Shown: positions 9,208 to 17,946, counted from the first letter of the stretch. The stretch: DNA of 64,000 nt from Thermocaproicibacter melissae (GCF_024498295.1 NZ_CP101827.1:1678001-1742000); one strand, 5' to 3'. Numbers and translations are program-made. The notes: generated by a model from the sequence alone, not told the origin.

Positions 9208-10353
9208 TCAGGCTGAAATCTTCTTATAGAACTGTTTCTTGCCATCCACGGTCTTAATGATGACTGCAGACTTTACAGCGTTGCGGTCACTGTCAAAGCT
9301 GATTTTGCCGCAGACAACGCTTCCGTTGTAGCTCTTAAGGGCATTCTTAATTGCGTTGGCATCTGTGCTGCCGGCATTCTTAATGCTTTCGCAGAGGACT
9401 TTTCCGGCATCATAGGTCAGAGCCGCAAAGGCATCCGGTTCCGCGTTATACTTAGCCTTGTAATCCTTGATAAACTGAACAACTGCCTCGGAAGTATCGT
9501 CAGAAGTATAGTGGTTGGAGAAGTATACGCCGTTTACTGCATCGCCGCCGACGCTGAAGAGCTCCGGTGAGTCAAATCCGTCGCCGCCGATGATGGTAGC
9601 GGTGATACCCATGTTGCGAGCTTGGCGAGCAATGACCGCAACGTCGCTGTAGTACTCCGGCAGGAACAGGACATCCGGCTTCTTCGCGGAAATCTTCGTT
9701 AGCTGTGCATTGAAGTCTTTGTCGCCTTTGCTATAGGTTTCCGTGTCAACAATTGTACCGGTGAAGCTGTCTTTAAATGCAGTGAAAAGGCCCTTGGAAT
9801 AGTCGTCACCGTTGTTGTAAAGGACAGCAGCGGTCTTGGCTTTCAGGTCTTCCGTCGCAAACTTCGCCATGACTTTGCCCTGGAACGGATCCGTGAAGCA
9901 GGTGCGGAAGATGCAGTCGCCAGCTTTTGTAATGTTGACATCTGTACCGGTTCCGGTAATCATTGGAATGTTGTACTTCTGAGCAATCGGCGCAAAGGAG
10001 TTTGCGCAGGTGCTGGTGACCGGGCCGACGATTGCAACGACCTTGTCGCTGTTAATCAACTTCATTCCGCCTGTTGAGGTGGTAGCTGGTTTGCCTTCGT
10101 CGTCTACCGAAACGATTTCAATTTTCTTGCCGTTGATGCCTCCGGCATTGTTAATCTGGTCTTCAAGGAGTAGGAGACCTTTCTGGCTGGACTGGCCGTA
10201 GGACGAGGCGTCGCCTGTAAGAGGGCCAATGAAACCAATCTTTATGGTGTCTCCGGAACCGCCGCGGGCTGCGGAGCCTACATTATCCTTACAACCAGCG
10301 AGCGATGCTACCATAGCCAAGCCGAGAACACACGCTGTAATTTGCTTTTTCAA
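9208..10353 (-). CDS. livK: Branched-chain amino acid ABC transporter substrate-binding lipoprotein LivK
   Basis: A 381-residue periplasmic-binding-fold lipoprotein. A signal peptide (MKKQITACVLGLAMVASLAGC) ends in the lipobox LAGC with lipidated Cys21, so the mature protein is tethered outside the membrane. IKIGFIGPLTGDASSYGQ and GINGKKIEIVSVDDEGKP are typical of leucine/amide-binding (Peripla_BP_6) proteins. It captures branched-chain amino acids and hands them to LivHM. The start is TTG at 10353, after AAGGAGG. As first gene it is transcribed from the consensus promoter at 10505-10533 with a leader of about 145 nt that contains a stable hairpin. Confidence 0.95.
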   Translation of the reverse strand: MKKQITACVLGLAMVASLAGCKDNVGSAARGGSGDTIKIGFIGPLTGDASSYGQSSQKGLLLLEDQINNAGGINGKKIEIVSVDDEGKPATTSTGGMKLINSDKVVAIVGPVTSTCANSFAPIAQKYNIPMITGTGTDVNITKAGDCIFRTCFTDPFQGKVMAKFATEDLKAKTAAVLYNNGDDYSKGLFTAFKDSFTGTIVDTETYSKGDKDFNAQLTKISAKKPDVLFLPEYYSDVAVIARQARNMGITATIIGGDGFDSPELFSVGGDAVNGVYFSNHYTSDDTSEAVVQFIKDYKAKYNAEPDAFAALTYDAGKVLCESIKNAGSTDANAIKNALKSYNGSVVCGKISFDSDRNAVKSAVIIKTVDGKKQFYKKISA

Positions 10354-10403
10354 AATGATTCTTCCTCCTTCTTTTCTTGCACATGCAATTTTATTAAATG
10401 AAA

Positions 10404-10439
10404 AGTGTGCAAAGCAATCCGAAGATTGATTTGCACACT
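10404..10439 (-). promoter_or_regulatory. Stable hairpin with UUCG tetraloop in the livK leader
   Basis: A 16-bp stem with one internal mismatch, closed on the minus strand by a C(UUCG)G tetraloop, about 50 bases before the livK start; TTTTC follows the stem. It may stabilise the mRNA end or act as an attenuator. Confidence 0.6.
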
Positions 10440-10504
10440 CATGTGCACAATATCAGCGGGCATACATGCTTTAAATCAGTATATTATTGAATGATTTTTA
10501 GGTT

Positions 10505-10533
10505 ATTATAAGCTAATTCGTTTGTGCTGTCAA
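10505..10533 (-). promoter_or_regulatory. Consensus sigma-A promoter of livKHMGF
   Basis: TTGACA (10533-10528) and TATAAT (10510-10505), both perfect, with a 17-bp spacer on the minus strand. The rest of the 327-base gap 10354-10680 is AT-rich and shows no gene. Confidence 0.85.
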
Positions 10534-10680
10534 CGGATTTCTTTAAGATTGCAACGATTTAATGTGTAAAATTTTTTTGCAAGTTTTAAATGATTTTTCG
10601 TCATTTTCTGCAAAATTGCACTGCAAGCAAAATGAGGAAAATTTCTCCAAAAGTCTGCCCTTAGATTAGGAAGAATTTTT

Positions 10681-11073
10681 TCAGAATGTAATGGTTCTCG
10701 GTTCGCCCGTCATGGAATAAAACACAGCGACGGCGTCCTTCAAGTAAAGCGTTTGGGTGTTGCCGTCGCCGGCCCGATATTGTTGCCTCAAACTGGGGTA
10801 TGCATTTAGCATGGACTCCTGTGCTTCTATGCTGTTATCCTCTACAAGCGTTGCGGAAACACGAAGCCATGTTTCACCGTCATAGGCGCAAAGCTCCACT
10901 CTCGGATTGGCTGCAATCTGTTTGGAAACCTGCTTGGCCTTTCCGGTCAGCAGATACAGCTTTCCATTATAAATGTTTACGGCGCCAAACGGACGTACCC
11001 GGGGCTGGTCTCCTTCTTCAGTCGCTAAGAAAAAGACCTGGCATTTTTTTAAGAACTCATAAACCTCTTCCAT
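10681..11073 (-). CDS. Pyridoxamine 5'-phosphate oxidase-like flavin split-barrel protein
   Basis: A 130-residue protein of the FMN-binding split-barrel class. The sequence MEEVYEFLKKCQVFFLATEEGDQPRVRPF, then NGKLYLLTGKAKQVSKQIAANPRVELCAY, is the usual layout of small clostridial pyridoxamine-oxidase-like proteins of 125-140 residues. These bind FMN or F420-like cofactors; for most, the substrate is unknown and they are not the vitamin B6 enzyme itself. ATG at 11073 follows GAGAGGG. It is monocistronic with its own promoter (11177-11205). Confidence 0.8.
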   Translation of the reverse strand: MEEVYEFLKKCQVFFLATEEGDQPRVRPFGAVNIYNGKLYLLTGKAKQVSKQIAANPRVELCAYDGETWLRVSATLVEDNSIEAQESMLNAYPSLRQQYRAGDGNTQTLYLKDAVAVFYSMTGEPRTITF

Positions 11074-11176
11074 TGTTCCCTCTCCATCTCCGATTTTGTC
11101 CCACAGCTGGCAGATGCCGGAACAAGCGAATTTTGGTTGCTACTGTGAATCCCACTGATTGAAGTTTCTTGAAAAT

Positions 11177-11205
11177 ATTATAATAGGCCTAACAAACTGT
11201 GTAAA
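11177..11205 (-). promoter_or_regulatory. Promoter of the split-barrel flavoprotein gene
   Basis: TTTACA (11205-11200) and TATAAT (11182-11177) with a 17-bp spacer on the minus strand. Confidence 0.7.
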
Positions 11206-11360
11206 GAACAAGTTACAATGTTTTACGTACTTTTTCCAAGAAAAGCAAGATGCTTTGGCAAGAGGCACTTTTTTCCGCCGAACGGGCTATCCAGCCCTCA
11301 AATGGGAATGCAATTCACACAAGCCGAAATGAGTCTTTTATTTTCGTGCCTTGATTGATT

Positions 11361-13058
11361 TTATGCCTTTTCAAAACTTTCGAGTCCGAACAGGGCTGCA
11401 CCCACTGCGCCGACAATCTCTGGGTCTTTGCACAGGAACAGCTTTGCTCCGAGCTTTTCCTCCACTGCCTGAACAACGCCCTGATTTTTTGCCACGCCGC
11501 CCGTCATCATATAAGTGGGTTCCCCGCCCACACGGCTGAGCAAAGAGCAGGCCTTTCCGGCGATCGCGCGGTGCACGCCCTTCGCAATGTCGGCCTTTTC
11601 CTTGTTCTGCGCGATGAGGGAGATTACCTCCGACTCGGCGAAAACCGTGCACATGGAGCTGATTTCAACCGTTTCCTGCGATTTCAGAGAAACAGGGCCA
11701 AGCTCGGAAATATCAAGTTCTAGCGTTCGTGCCATCGCCTCCAGAAAACGCCCCGTGCCGGCTGCACACTTGTCGTTCATGACGAAATCCTCAACCTCAC
11801 CCGTTTCGCTCAAACGGATTGCTTTGGAGTCCTGCCCGCCGATATCGAGAATCGTGCGCACATGGGGGCAGAAGTAGCGTGCTCCCTTGGCGTGGCATGA
11901 AATCTCCGTCACGCTTTTATCGGCAAACGGAATGGAAACGCGTCCGTAACCGGTGGAAACAATCATACTCACATCGGTTCGCGCGATTCCCGCTTTTTTC
12001 AAAACATCATTCAGAATCTTTTCCGCGGAAACACTTGTTTTGGCACCGGTGCGGATGCTTCCAGAGGCGAGAATTTCCTTCTTTTCATTCATCACAACGG
12101 CATTCGTGCTTGTCGAGCCGCTGTCAATGCCAACGACTGTCACGCTGTTCTCTCCCCTCTGCTTCTGTTTTTCGTCCACCGGCTTGATTCCTTTTGCGGC
12201 GGCAAGCGATTCCAAAAATGCTTCCACTCGCGTGCGAATCTGGCCTGCGCACTGTGGCGTTGTGTCCGTCTCGATTTTCAGCAGCGGAACCGAGATTCGG
12301 CGGTGCAGCGTTGAATACTCATAAGAATAAATGTCGCAGAACTTCACGGTGTGGTAAATCACCCCGTCAGTCTGGGAAACAACCTCATCAATGTGCCGCT
12401 GCCTTGCGGATATATCGCCCATGCGTAAACAGGGCATTTGTTTTAATAGCTGCTTTGTATAATTCAGAATCAGGTCTTCCCCTTCCGCAGGGGGAGAAAA
12501 TTCGCGCTCCGCCCCCGCGCAGGTGAGGTCGGCAACGATTTTAACCCCGCAGTTCTGCATCAGATTCCGAAGTCCGTTGCTGCAGCGGTTGCCCACTAAA
12601 GCGATACGCAAAACATTCGGGTCGTTCGGCTCGTACTCCGGATGGCGGTATTGAGAATTGCAGAGCATGATTTCGCGAAGAACATTCTCGTCAAACTGCC
12701 TGCCTGAAAAAGCGGCATAAGCTTCCATCATTTTCCGAATCTGCCCGGCATAGAGCCCTGCGGCCGCGTCAGACGCAAAGCGCGGAAGGTCCAGCATGAA
12801 AAGAAACTTTTTCGGATAGCGGGCGCGGAGGACATCATATAGTCTGCGAACGGAATCGCAGCAGGATGTCAAGACAAAGCCCTCATAATCCTTTCCTGCC
12901 GCATCTTCGAGAACACTTTTGACGTAGGAACAGATGTTTGGATACAGCAGCGTATCCGCAAGGTTGAAGTCATTGACCGACGGCTCCATCAGAACGGGGT
13001 CGGCTCCCATCGCGCGAAGCACCTCAACCGGGGTGTATTTACAGACATAGCCGATCAT
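11361..13058 (-). CDS. 2-hydroxyacyl-CoA dehydratase-like subunit fused to its ATP-dependent activator (HgdB-HgdC type)
   Basis: A 565-residue two-domain protein. Residues 1-~285 match the HgdB/BcrC-type reductase subunit: CKYTPVEVLRAMGA, with likely Fe-S ligands C6, C43 (NICSY), C66/C67 (TSCCDS) and C241 (KFCDIYSYE). Residues ~306-565 are a BadF/BadG/HgdC-type activase of the ASKHA ATPase fold: IDSGSTSTN (311-319), DIGGQDSKA (405-413), NDKCAAGTG with C431, a second cysteine C470, and TGGVAKN. In the family two activase monomers share one [4Fe-4S] through these two cysteines and inject a low-potential electron on ATP hydrolysis. Activator and acceptor subunit are normally separate polypeptides. 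It overlaps the upstream subunit gene by 4 bases (ATGA). The substrate is unknown; no CoA-transferase or Etf genes are nearby. Confidence 0.85.
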   Translation of the reverse strand: MIGYVCKYTPVEVLRAMGADPVLMEPSVNDFNLADTLLYPNICSYVKSVLEDAAGKDYEGFVLTSCCDSVRRLYDVLRARYPKKFLFMLDLPRFASDAAAGLYAGQIRKMMEAYAAFSGRQFDENVLREIMLCNSQYRHPEYEPNDPNVLRIALVGNRCSNGLRNLMQNCGVKIVADLTCAGAEREFSPPAEGEDLILNYTKQLLKQMPCLRMGDISARQRHIDEVVSQTDGVIYHTVKFCDIYSYEYSTLHRRISVPLLKIETDTTPQCAGQIRTRVEAFLESLAAAKGIKPVDEKQKQRGENSVTVVGIDSGSTSTNAVVMNEKKEILASGSIRTGAKTSVSAEKILNDVLKKAGIARTDVSMIVSTGYGRVSIPFADKSVTEISCHAKGARYFCPHVRTILDIGGQDSKAIRLSETGEVEDFVMNDKCAAGTGRFLEAMARTLELDISELGPVSLKSQETVEISSMCTVFAESEVISLIAQNKEKADIAKGVHRAIAGKACSLLSRVGGEPTYMMTGGVAKNQGVVQAVEEKLGAKLFLCKDPEIVGAVGAALFGLESFEKA

Positions 13059-14332
13059 TCTGTCGCCTCCTGACCACGGTTCAGCATTTCGAGAAACGCC
13101 TCAAAGCGGGTTCGAATCTGCCCGTCATGGTTGTTACGCCGGTCCACGGAATCGCCGTGGAGAATCAGCATGGGGATACCTGCCTTGCGCATTTCCTCCT
13201 TGAGCAGAATCGCGCCGCCTGCGGACTGTTTGCAGCCCCAGTGGCAGAATTCAACCGCCGCATCGCACTGGTACTCTTTTGCATATTTCACGCAAGCCTG
13301 CGCTTTGCGCTCAAAGCTGCCGTTATAAATGTTGCAAATCATTTTCCTTGCGAGTGCTTCCAGCGGATGTGTCTCATCCATCTCTTCCATATAATCGAGG
13401 TTAAAGTCGTCGCAGACGATGGAACACTTATCATTATAATTCAGATAAGACTGCAAGGTCGGCTGAGAATACGGGGTCGTGTGCACCCAAAACAGACGCT
13501 TCCCCGTATCCGGAGGATATGTCCCGATTTCTTCGTCGAGCATTCGGAAAAAGTCCAGCACCCACTGAGAACCGATGTTCAAATGCGTGGCAAGAAGCAG
13601 AAACAGGACCAGAGTCATCGTATTGGGGTAACTGTGGCTGATTCGTTTCTTGAGGGCGCTGGAAAAATGCGCTTTCGACTCATTTTCTCGGTGAATGGTT
13701 TCGCGCAGGGCGTCTTCACTGTATTTTCTGCCCGTCGCGTTTTCCAGCACCTGAATCAGGCTGCGGAGCTGTTCCACAACATAGCGTTCTGCCTCGGGAG
13801 ACCAGTTCTGCGGAATATCCAGAATAAAATTCTTGACACCGAACCGCTGTTCCATATAGCGGAAAGTGCCGATGTTTCCATCGCATGTCACGGATGTCGT
13901 AACGCCCAGCCGAGGCAGAGGAAGAACGCCGGACTCAACCGCCCCGATGAAGTTTTTGTGGTAAGAGCAAAGCGTTGAGGAAATGCCCACATCTTCCGCA
14001 CGGTCAATGAAGTAATCCTCCAGCCAAAAGCCGGAAAGGTAAGAGGCCAAACACTCTACGGAGACGCAGGACAAGCCGAATGTCTGCAGCAGCTCCGTCG
14101 GAGCGAAAATATTCGTCCAGGCGTAAGTTTCCGGGTGGCTGAGCGCATCCGCTACCACGCCTACCGCTTTCGAATTGAGAAAGCGGTACGCTTTCGGCAT
14201 CTTTTTCTCGGCAAAATGGGCACAGCGAAACGATTCCAGATAAAGTCCGGTCCGAATCATGGCACTGGCAGTCTTTGGCTTGTCCGCAATCTGCCTGCGG
14301 ACGACGTTGCCGTATGTTCTTGCAACATTCAT
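13055..14332 (-). CDS. 2-hydroxyacyl-CoA dehydratase-family (HgdB-like) reductase subunit
   Basis: About 425 residues. WTNIFAPTELLQTFG, STLCSYHKNF, TTSVTCDGNIGTF and the C-terminal VEFCHWGCKQSAGG...DSVDRRNNHDGQIRTRFEAF are the landmarks of the HgdB-like (2-hydroxyacyl-CoA dehydratase/benzoyl-CoA reductase/double-cubane protein) family, with several cysteines able to hold Fe-S clusters. It probably forms a heterodimer with domain 1 of the next gene, which it overlaps by 4 bases. A longer frame starts with GTG at 14371, but only the ATG at 14332 (MNVARTYGN) has a plausible GGGGG ribosome site. It could be a dehydratase or another ATP-dependent reductase; the sequence does not decide. Confidence 0.8.
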   Translation of the reverse strand: MNVARTYGNVVRRQIADKPKTASAMIRTGLYLESFRCAHFAEKKMPKAYRFLNSKAVGVVADALSHPETYAWTNIFAPTELLQTFGLSCVSVECLASYLSGFWLEDYFIDRAEDVGISSTLCSYHKNFIGAVESGVLPLPRLGVTTSVTCDGNIGTFRYMEQRFGVKNFILDIPQNWSPEAERYVVEQLRSLIQVLENATGRKYSEDALRETIHRENESKAHFSSALKKRISHSYPNTMTLVLFLLLATHLNIGSQWVLDFFRMLDEEIGTYPPDTGKRLFWVHTTPYSQPTLQSYLNYNDKCSIVCDDFNLDYMEEMDETHPLEALARKMICNIYNGSFERKAQACVKYAKEYQCDAAVEFCHWGCKQSAGGAILLKEEMRKAGIPMLILHGDSVDRRNNHDGQIRTRFEAFLEMLNRGQEATE

Positions 14333-14375
14333 TGCGCCGGCGCCCCCTATCATTGAGTAATAAAACTGCACGTTA

Positions 14376-14412
14376 ATAAAAGAAAGGGCGGTATGAAATC
14401 TTCATACCGCCC
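14376..14412 (-). terminator. Terminator of the radical SAM gene
   Basis: Stem GGGCGGTATGAA/TTCATACCGCCC with a 3-nt loop, followed on the minus strand by TTTCTTTTATT. It separates the radical SAM gene from the dehydratase-like pair. Confidence 0.85.
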
Positions 14413-14426
14413 GCGCGTTCTGAAAA

Positions 14427-15821
14427 CTACTGCGCAACTTTCTCTGCAGCGACTTTCTCCGGATGACTTGTTTCCCACAAATGCTGGGCGCAGGGCTGCC
14501 AATTCTTCGCGTACTCCGTGCACTTGCCGCAGAGATGTTCGCAGGATTCCGGACTCAGCAGGTCTGTGCTGACTGCTCCAGTCTGGTGGACCAATTCAAC
14601 CAGCTTCTCCGGATTCTCGAGCATCGGGCACGGACGAAGCATATTGTCGTTGAACGGCTGATTCTTCTGGTAAGCGAGGAACAACGGCTGGCGCAGGCAG
14701 TCGATCCAGCTCATGTTGTGGATATTCGCGCTCGAATAGTGAATAAAGACGCACGGCTCAACGTCGCCGTTCGCGTTGACGTGGCAGTAATATTTTCCGC
14801 CGGCGATGCATCCGCCGACAAATTCACCGTCGTTCTGGAAGTCGATGGTGAAAATCGGCTTGCCGCCTTCCCAGTCGCGAATCTCACGAATACGATGATA
14901 CATATATTCACGCTGTTCCGGAGTCAGCAGAAGCTCAGTGGAAGCGTCGTTGCCGACCGGCATATAGTGGAAATACCAGCTGAACAGAACGCCCTTTGAA
15001 ATGAGGAAATCTAAGAACTCGTCGCTGGTAACATCTTTGTAGTTTACAGAAGTGTAGCAGATTGATGTGCCGTAGACAAGGCCATAGCTATGTAGCTTAT
15101 CCATAGCTGCCATGACGCGTTTAAAGGTGCCTTTTCCGCGGCGGCTGTCTGTCGCTTCTTCAAAGCCTTCAATCGAGAGAGACAGCCAGATATTCCCGAG
15201 GCGCTTCATATCCTGGCAGAAAGCGTCGTCAATCAGGGTTCCGTTGGTGAAGAGCATGAACGCACAGTCTCTATGCTTCTCGGCAAGCTTCACAATGTCT
15301 GCCTTGCGCACCATGGGTTCGCCGCCGGTCATAAAGAAGTTGTGAGTTCCAAGTTCCTTGGCTTGAGACACAAGACTGTCCATATCTTCAAAGCTCAAGT
15401 TCAGCGTTTTCCCGTATTCCGCTGCCCAGCAGCCGGTGCAGTGCAGGTTGCAGGCACTGGTGGGGTCAAACAGAACAATATACGGAATGCTGCAGCCGTA
15501 TTTTTCTGCATTTTTCTGGGTATCGCGGAATCCGCGGAAACCGCCTTCGTAACCGGCATTCAGCATCAATGTTTTCAGAACAAAAGGATCGACTGTGTCA
15601 AGGATATGGCTCAGCTGACGTGACCACTTACTGTCGGTTCCTAAGAACTTACGCAGCGATTCGTAAGCCTGCGGTGACCAGACATCGCCTAAGACTTTTT
15701 CAATTGCATTAACGACCTGAACAAAACCTTTGGTACGATCTTTCTTGGCGTATTTCATAACGCCGTCCAGAACCAGTTCAAATGCCTTGCGCTCAGCGGC
15801 ATGTGCAATTTTATTCTGCAT
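14427..15821 (-). CDS. Radical SAM protein with C-terminal cysteine-rich (SPASM-like) region
   Basis: A 464-residue enzyme. After an alpha-helical N-terminal extension of ~110 residues comes TSACNLHCTGC, the CxxxCxxC [4Fe-4S]/SAM site (C124, C128, C131), then MTGGEP, the SAM-binding GGEP motif. The C-terminal third has further cysteines (GGCIAGGKYYCHVNANGDVEPC, then CEHLCGKC) like those that hold auxiliary clusters in SPASM/twitch proteins. Proteins of this layout are common in Clostridia but the substrate is not known; no peptide substrate or partner is recognisable beside it. The ATG at 15821 follows GGAGGAAGG. It has its own strong promoter and terminator, so it forms a single-gene unit, divergent from mscL. 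Confidence 0.85.
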   Translation of the reverse strand: MQNKIAHAAERKAFELVLDGVMKYAKKDRTKGFVQVVNAIEKVLGDVWSPQAYESLRKFLGTDSKWSRQLSHILDTVDPFVLKTLMLNAGYEGGFRGFRDTQKNAEKYGCSIPYIVLFDPTSACNLHCTGCWAAEYGKTLNLSFEDMDSLVSQAKELGTHNFFMTGGEPMVRKADIVKLAEKHRDCAFMLFTNGTLIDDAFCQDMKRLGNIWLSLSIEGFEEATDSRRGKGTFKRVMAAMDKLHSYGLVYGTSICYTSVNYKDVTSDEFLDFLISKGVLFSWYFHYMPVGNDASTELLLTPEQREYMYHRIREIRDWEGGKPIFTIDFQNDGEFVGGCIAGGKYYCHVNANGDVEPCVFIHYSSANIHNMSWIDCLRQPLFLAYQKNQPFNDNMLRPCPMLENPEKLVELVHQTGAVSTDLLSPESCEHLCGKCTEYAKNWQPCAQHLWETSHPEKVAAEKVAQ

Positions 15822-15866
15822 AATTCCTTCCTCCTTATGGCGATTGTCACGTGCCTATTAATTTTC

Positions 15867-15895
15867 AGTATAATATTTACAGTGACAAAAGTCAA
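15867..15895 (-). promoter_or_regulatory. Promoter of the radical SAM gene
   Basis: TTGACT (15895-15890) and TATACT (15872-15867), 17-bp spacer, minus strand. Confidence 0.75.
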
Positions 15896-15956
15896 TGAGA
15901 CATTTTCCACATTTTGTATAGAATTTTGGAGATAACCGGCAATATTTCTGCTTATC

Positions 15957-15985
15957 TGGACATTTTCAACCAGTTTTTGTATACT
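15957..15985 (+). promoter_or_regulatory. Promoter of mscL
   Basis: TGGACA (15957-15962) and TATACT (15980-15985), 17-bp spacer, 32 bases before the start codon. Confidence 0.7.
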
Positions 15986-16016
15986 GACCAAAGAACATAT
16001 CACAGGAGGCTTCTAA

Positions 16017-16439
16017 ATGAAAAAATTCTGGTCAGAATTTCGCAGTTTCGCGATGAAGGGCAGCATGATCGACCTAGCCATCGGCGTCATCATCGGCGGC
16101 GCTTTCAGCACCGTTGTTTCTTCGCTCGTGAACGATATCATCTCTCCGCTCCTTAGTATTGTCATCGGGCGCATCAATATTTCCGATTTAAAACTGACCA
16201 TCACCTCCATTCCGGGAACGAAGGATATTGTGCTGAATTACGGTATCTTCCTACAGAACCTGCTGAATTTCTTTATGGTGGCTCTTTCCATTTTTATCGT
16301 CATCCGCGCCGTTAACCGGATTCGCGAGAAAATTCCTGTTTTAAGCGACATTAAGCCCCCGGAAACTCCGGCCAAGCTGACGAAAACAGAAGAGCTGCTC
16401 ACGGAAATACGCGACCTGTTAAAGTCGAAGGAAAACTGA
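16017..16439 (+). CDS. mscL: Large-conductance mechanosensitive channel
   Basis: A 140-residue inner-membrane channel that opens under membrane tension to release solutes on osmotic downshock. The N-terminal amphipathic helix MKKFWSEFRSFAMKG, the TM1 core IDLAIGVIIGGAFSTVVSSLVNDIISPL and TM2 LQNLLNFFMVALSIFIVIRAV are all standard, followed by a charged C-terminal helix bundle (TKTEELLTEIRDLLKSK). ATG at 16017 follows AGGAGG. It is transcribed alone, divergently from the radical SAM gene. Confidence 0.96.
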   Translation: MKKFWSEFRSFAMKGSMIDLAIGVIIGGAFSTVVSSLVNDIISPLLSIVIGRINISDLKLTITSIPGTKDIVLNYGIFLQNLLNFFMVALSIFIVIRAVNRIREKIPVLSDIKPPETPAKLTKTEELLTEIRDLLKSKEN

Positions 16440-16531
16440 TTGCCCGCTTTTTTTGTCAGCTACCGCGCTCCCAACTGTTTTCCACGAATTCAGACATAAT
16501 TCTCAAAAATATTGCTTATGTTTCCAAATTG

Positions 16532-16560
16532 TTGATTGTTATTCCTTATTTTGCTATAAT
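16532..16560 (+). promoter_or_regulatory. Promoter of the diguanylate cyclase gene
   Basis: TTGATT (16532-16537) and TATAAT (16555-16560) with a 17-bp spacer. Confidence 0.75.
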
Positions 16561-16638
16561 GGTTATATATTTCACAGCAGCCATTCTCTGCTAATTTGAG
16601 AGTATGGGGATCGTGGAAAAATATTCGGGAGGAAGCGT

Positions 16639-17754
16639 ATGATTCGCTGCATTCTCGTCGACTTTGCCATTCTGGTCAGTTGCCTCTACGCGTCGTTTTT
16701 GACTTTTCGGCTAAACAAAAAGGGACGCCGCTTTTTCAAGCGGTATCCACGCATCTTCAAAGGGCTGTTCGGCTTGTTCTGCGGCGTTTCCGGTGTTCTC
16801 CTTGCGCTTTTTCCCATCTCAATTAACGGAACCACCTTCGATGTTGGGTGTATTTTTCTGCTGTATGCGGGCATATACGGCGGAGCGGTTCCGCTGGCTT
16901 TCTGCTCGGTTGTGCTGATTCTGTGCATTGTCTTTACGCATGGGTTTTCCATTGCGACGGCTTTGGGCATCGTCAGCGTCCTTCTGATGGCTGGTATCGT
17001 GATTCTGGCAAACCGAATCAAGCTGAGCGATTGCAAGAAATGGTTTCTCTGCACCGTTTGCTTTCTGCCGGCTTCTCTGCTCGGTTTTTTACCTGCGGAA
17101 AATTCTTTCCTCACTTTCACATCCTTTGCATTATGTTTTCTTCTCTTTTCGGCGTTTTGCTATTGCATTGCCAACACACAGCAAAAGTTAGATGTGCTTT
17201 TACAGCGTCTGCACCGAGAATCCACACGGGACTATCTGACCGGCCTGAATAACGTGCGCCGGTTCGACGAAATGTTCAACCTCGCCGTGCGAAACTCAAG
17301 AAGGCTGAATCAAAGCCTGTCTCTGCTGATGTGCGATATTGATTTTTTCAAGAAAATCAATGACCAATACGGTCACCAGAACGGCGACGCGATACTCGTT
17401 CAGTTCAGCTGGATTTTACAGCGGGATTTTCCGCACTGCGTTCTTTCGCGCAACGGCGGCGAAGAATTTACAATAATTCTGCGAAACTGCGACGAGATGC
17501 AGGCGCTCGCGGCGGCGGAGCAGTTTCGCATGGACATTGAACGCAGCCACTTTGCGCTTGTGGACGGCGGCTTCATCCACATTACGGTTTCGATTGGCGT
17601 TGCCTCATGCTGCCCCGGCGAAGGCGACGAGCGATTATTGGAACGGGCTGACATGGCTCTTTACACGGCAAAACGAGGCGGACGCAACAAAGTTTCCATT
17701 TTCCGCTGTGGCAAGTACTCCCCTGAACTCTACAAGCACTCCCCCGAAGTCTAA
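16639..17754 (+). CDS. Membrane-bound diguanylate cyclase (GGDEF)
   Basis: A 371-residue protein. About five or six hydrophobic segments fill residues 1-180 in a 5TM-LYT-like sensor arrangement, followed by a short coiled linker and a GGDEF domain (~195-355). Conserved points are DYLTGLNNVRRFD, the DIDFFKKINDQYGHQNGD metal/substrate region and GGEEF at 273-277, the functional variant of GGDEF. No RxxD inhibitory site is found five residues before GGEEF, so product inhibition may be absent. It should make cyclic di-GMP from two GTP at the membrane in response to an unknown signal. ATG at 16639 follows GGGAGG. Confidence 0.88.
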   Translation: MIRCILVDFAILVSCLYASFLTFRLNKKGRRFFKRYPRIFKGLFGLFCGVSGVLLALFPISINGTTFDVGCIFLLYAGIYGGAVPLAFCSVVLILCIVFTHGFSIATALGIVSVLLMAGIVILANRIKLSDCKKWFLCTVCFLPASLLGFLPAENSFLTFTSFALCFLLFSAFCYCIANTQQKLDVLLQRLHRESTRDYLTGLNNVRRFDEMFNLAVRNSRRLNQSLSLLMCDIDFFKKINDQYGHQNGDAILVQFSWILQRDFPHCVLSRNGGEEFTIILRNCDEMQALAAAEQFRMDIERSHFALVDGGFIHITVSIGVASCCPGEGDERLLERADMALYTAKRGGRNKVSIFRCGKYSPELYKHSPEV

Positions 17755-17800
17755 CGGAACAAAAAATCTTACAAGAAATCGCCACTTTCTGAAAAAAAGC

Positions 17801-17829
17801 TTGACTTCGCTTGGAAAATCAAATATAAT
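17801..17829 (+). promoter_or_regulatory. Promoter of tRNA-Arg
   Basis: TTGACT (17801-17806) and TATAAT (17824-17829), 17-bp spacer, 33 bases before the tRNA. Confidence 0.8.
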
Positions 17830-17862
17830 AATAAAGCTGTCTGCCGCGACAGCCAAGAAAAT

Positions 17863-17939
17863 GCGCTCGTAGCTCAGCTGGATAGAGTGTTTGACTACGA
17901 ATCAAAAGGTCGGGGGTTCGAATCCCTCCGGGCGCACCA
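17863..17939 (+). tRNA. tRNA-Arg (anticodon ACG)
   Basis: A 77-nt cloverleaf: acceptor GCGCTCG/CGGGCGC, D-stem GCTC, anticodon stem TTTGA/TCAAA around the loop CTACGAA (anticodon ACG, normally modified to ICG), T-arm GGGGG-TTCGAAT-CCCTC, and an encoded ACCA end. It reads CGU and, after inosine modification, CGC/CGA codons. Confidence 0.95.
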
Positions 17940-17946
17940 AACTAAA

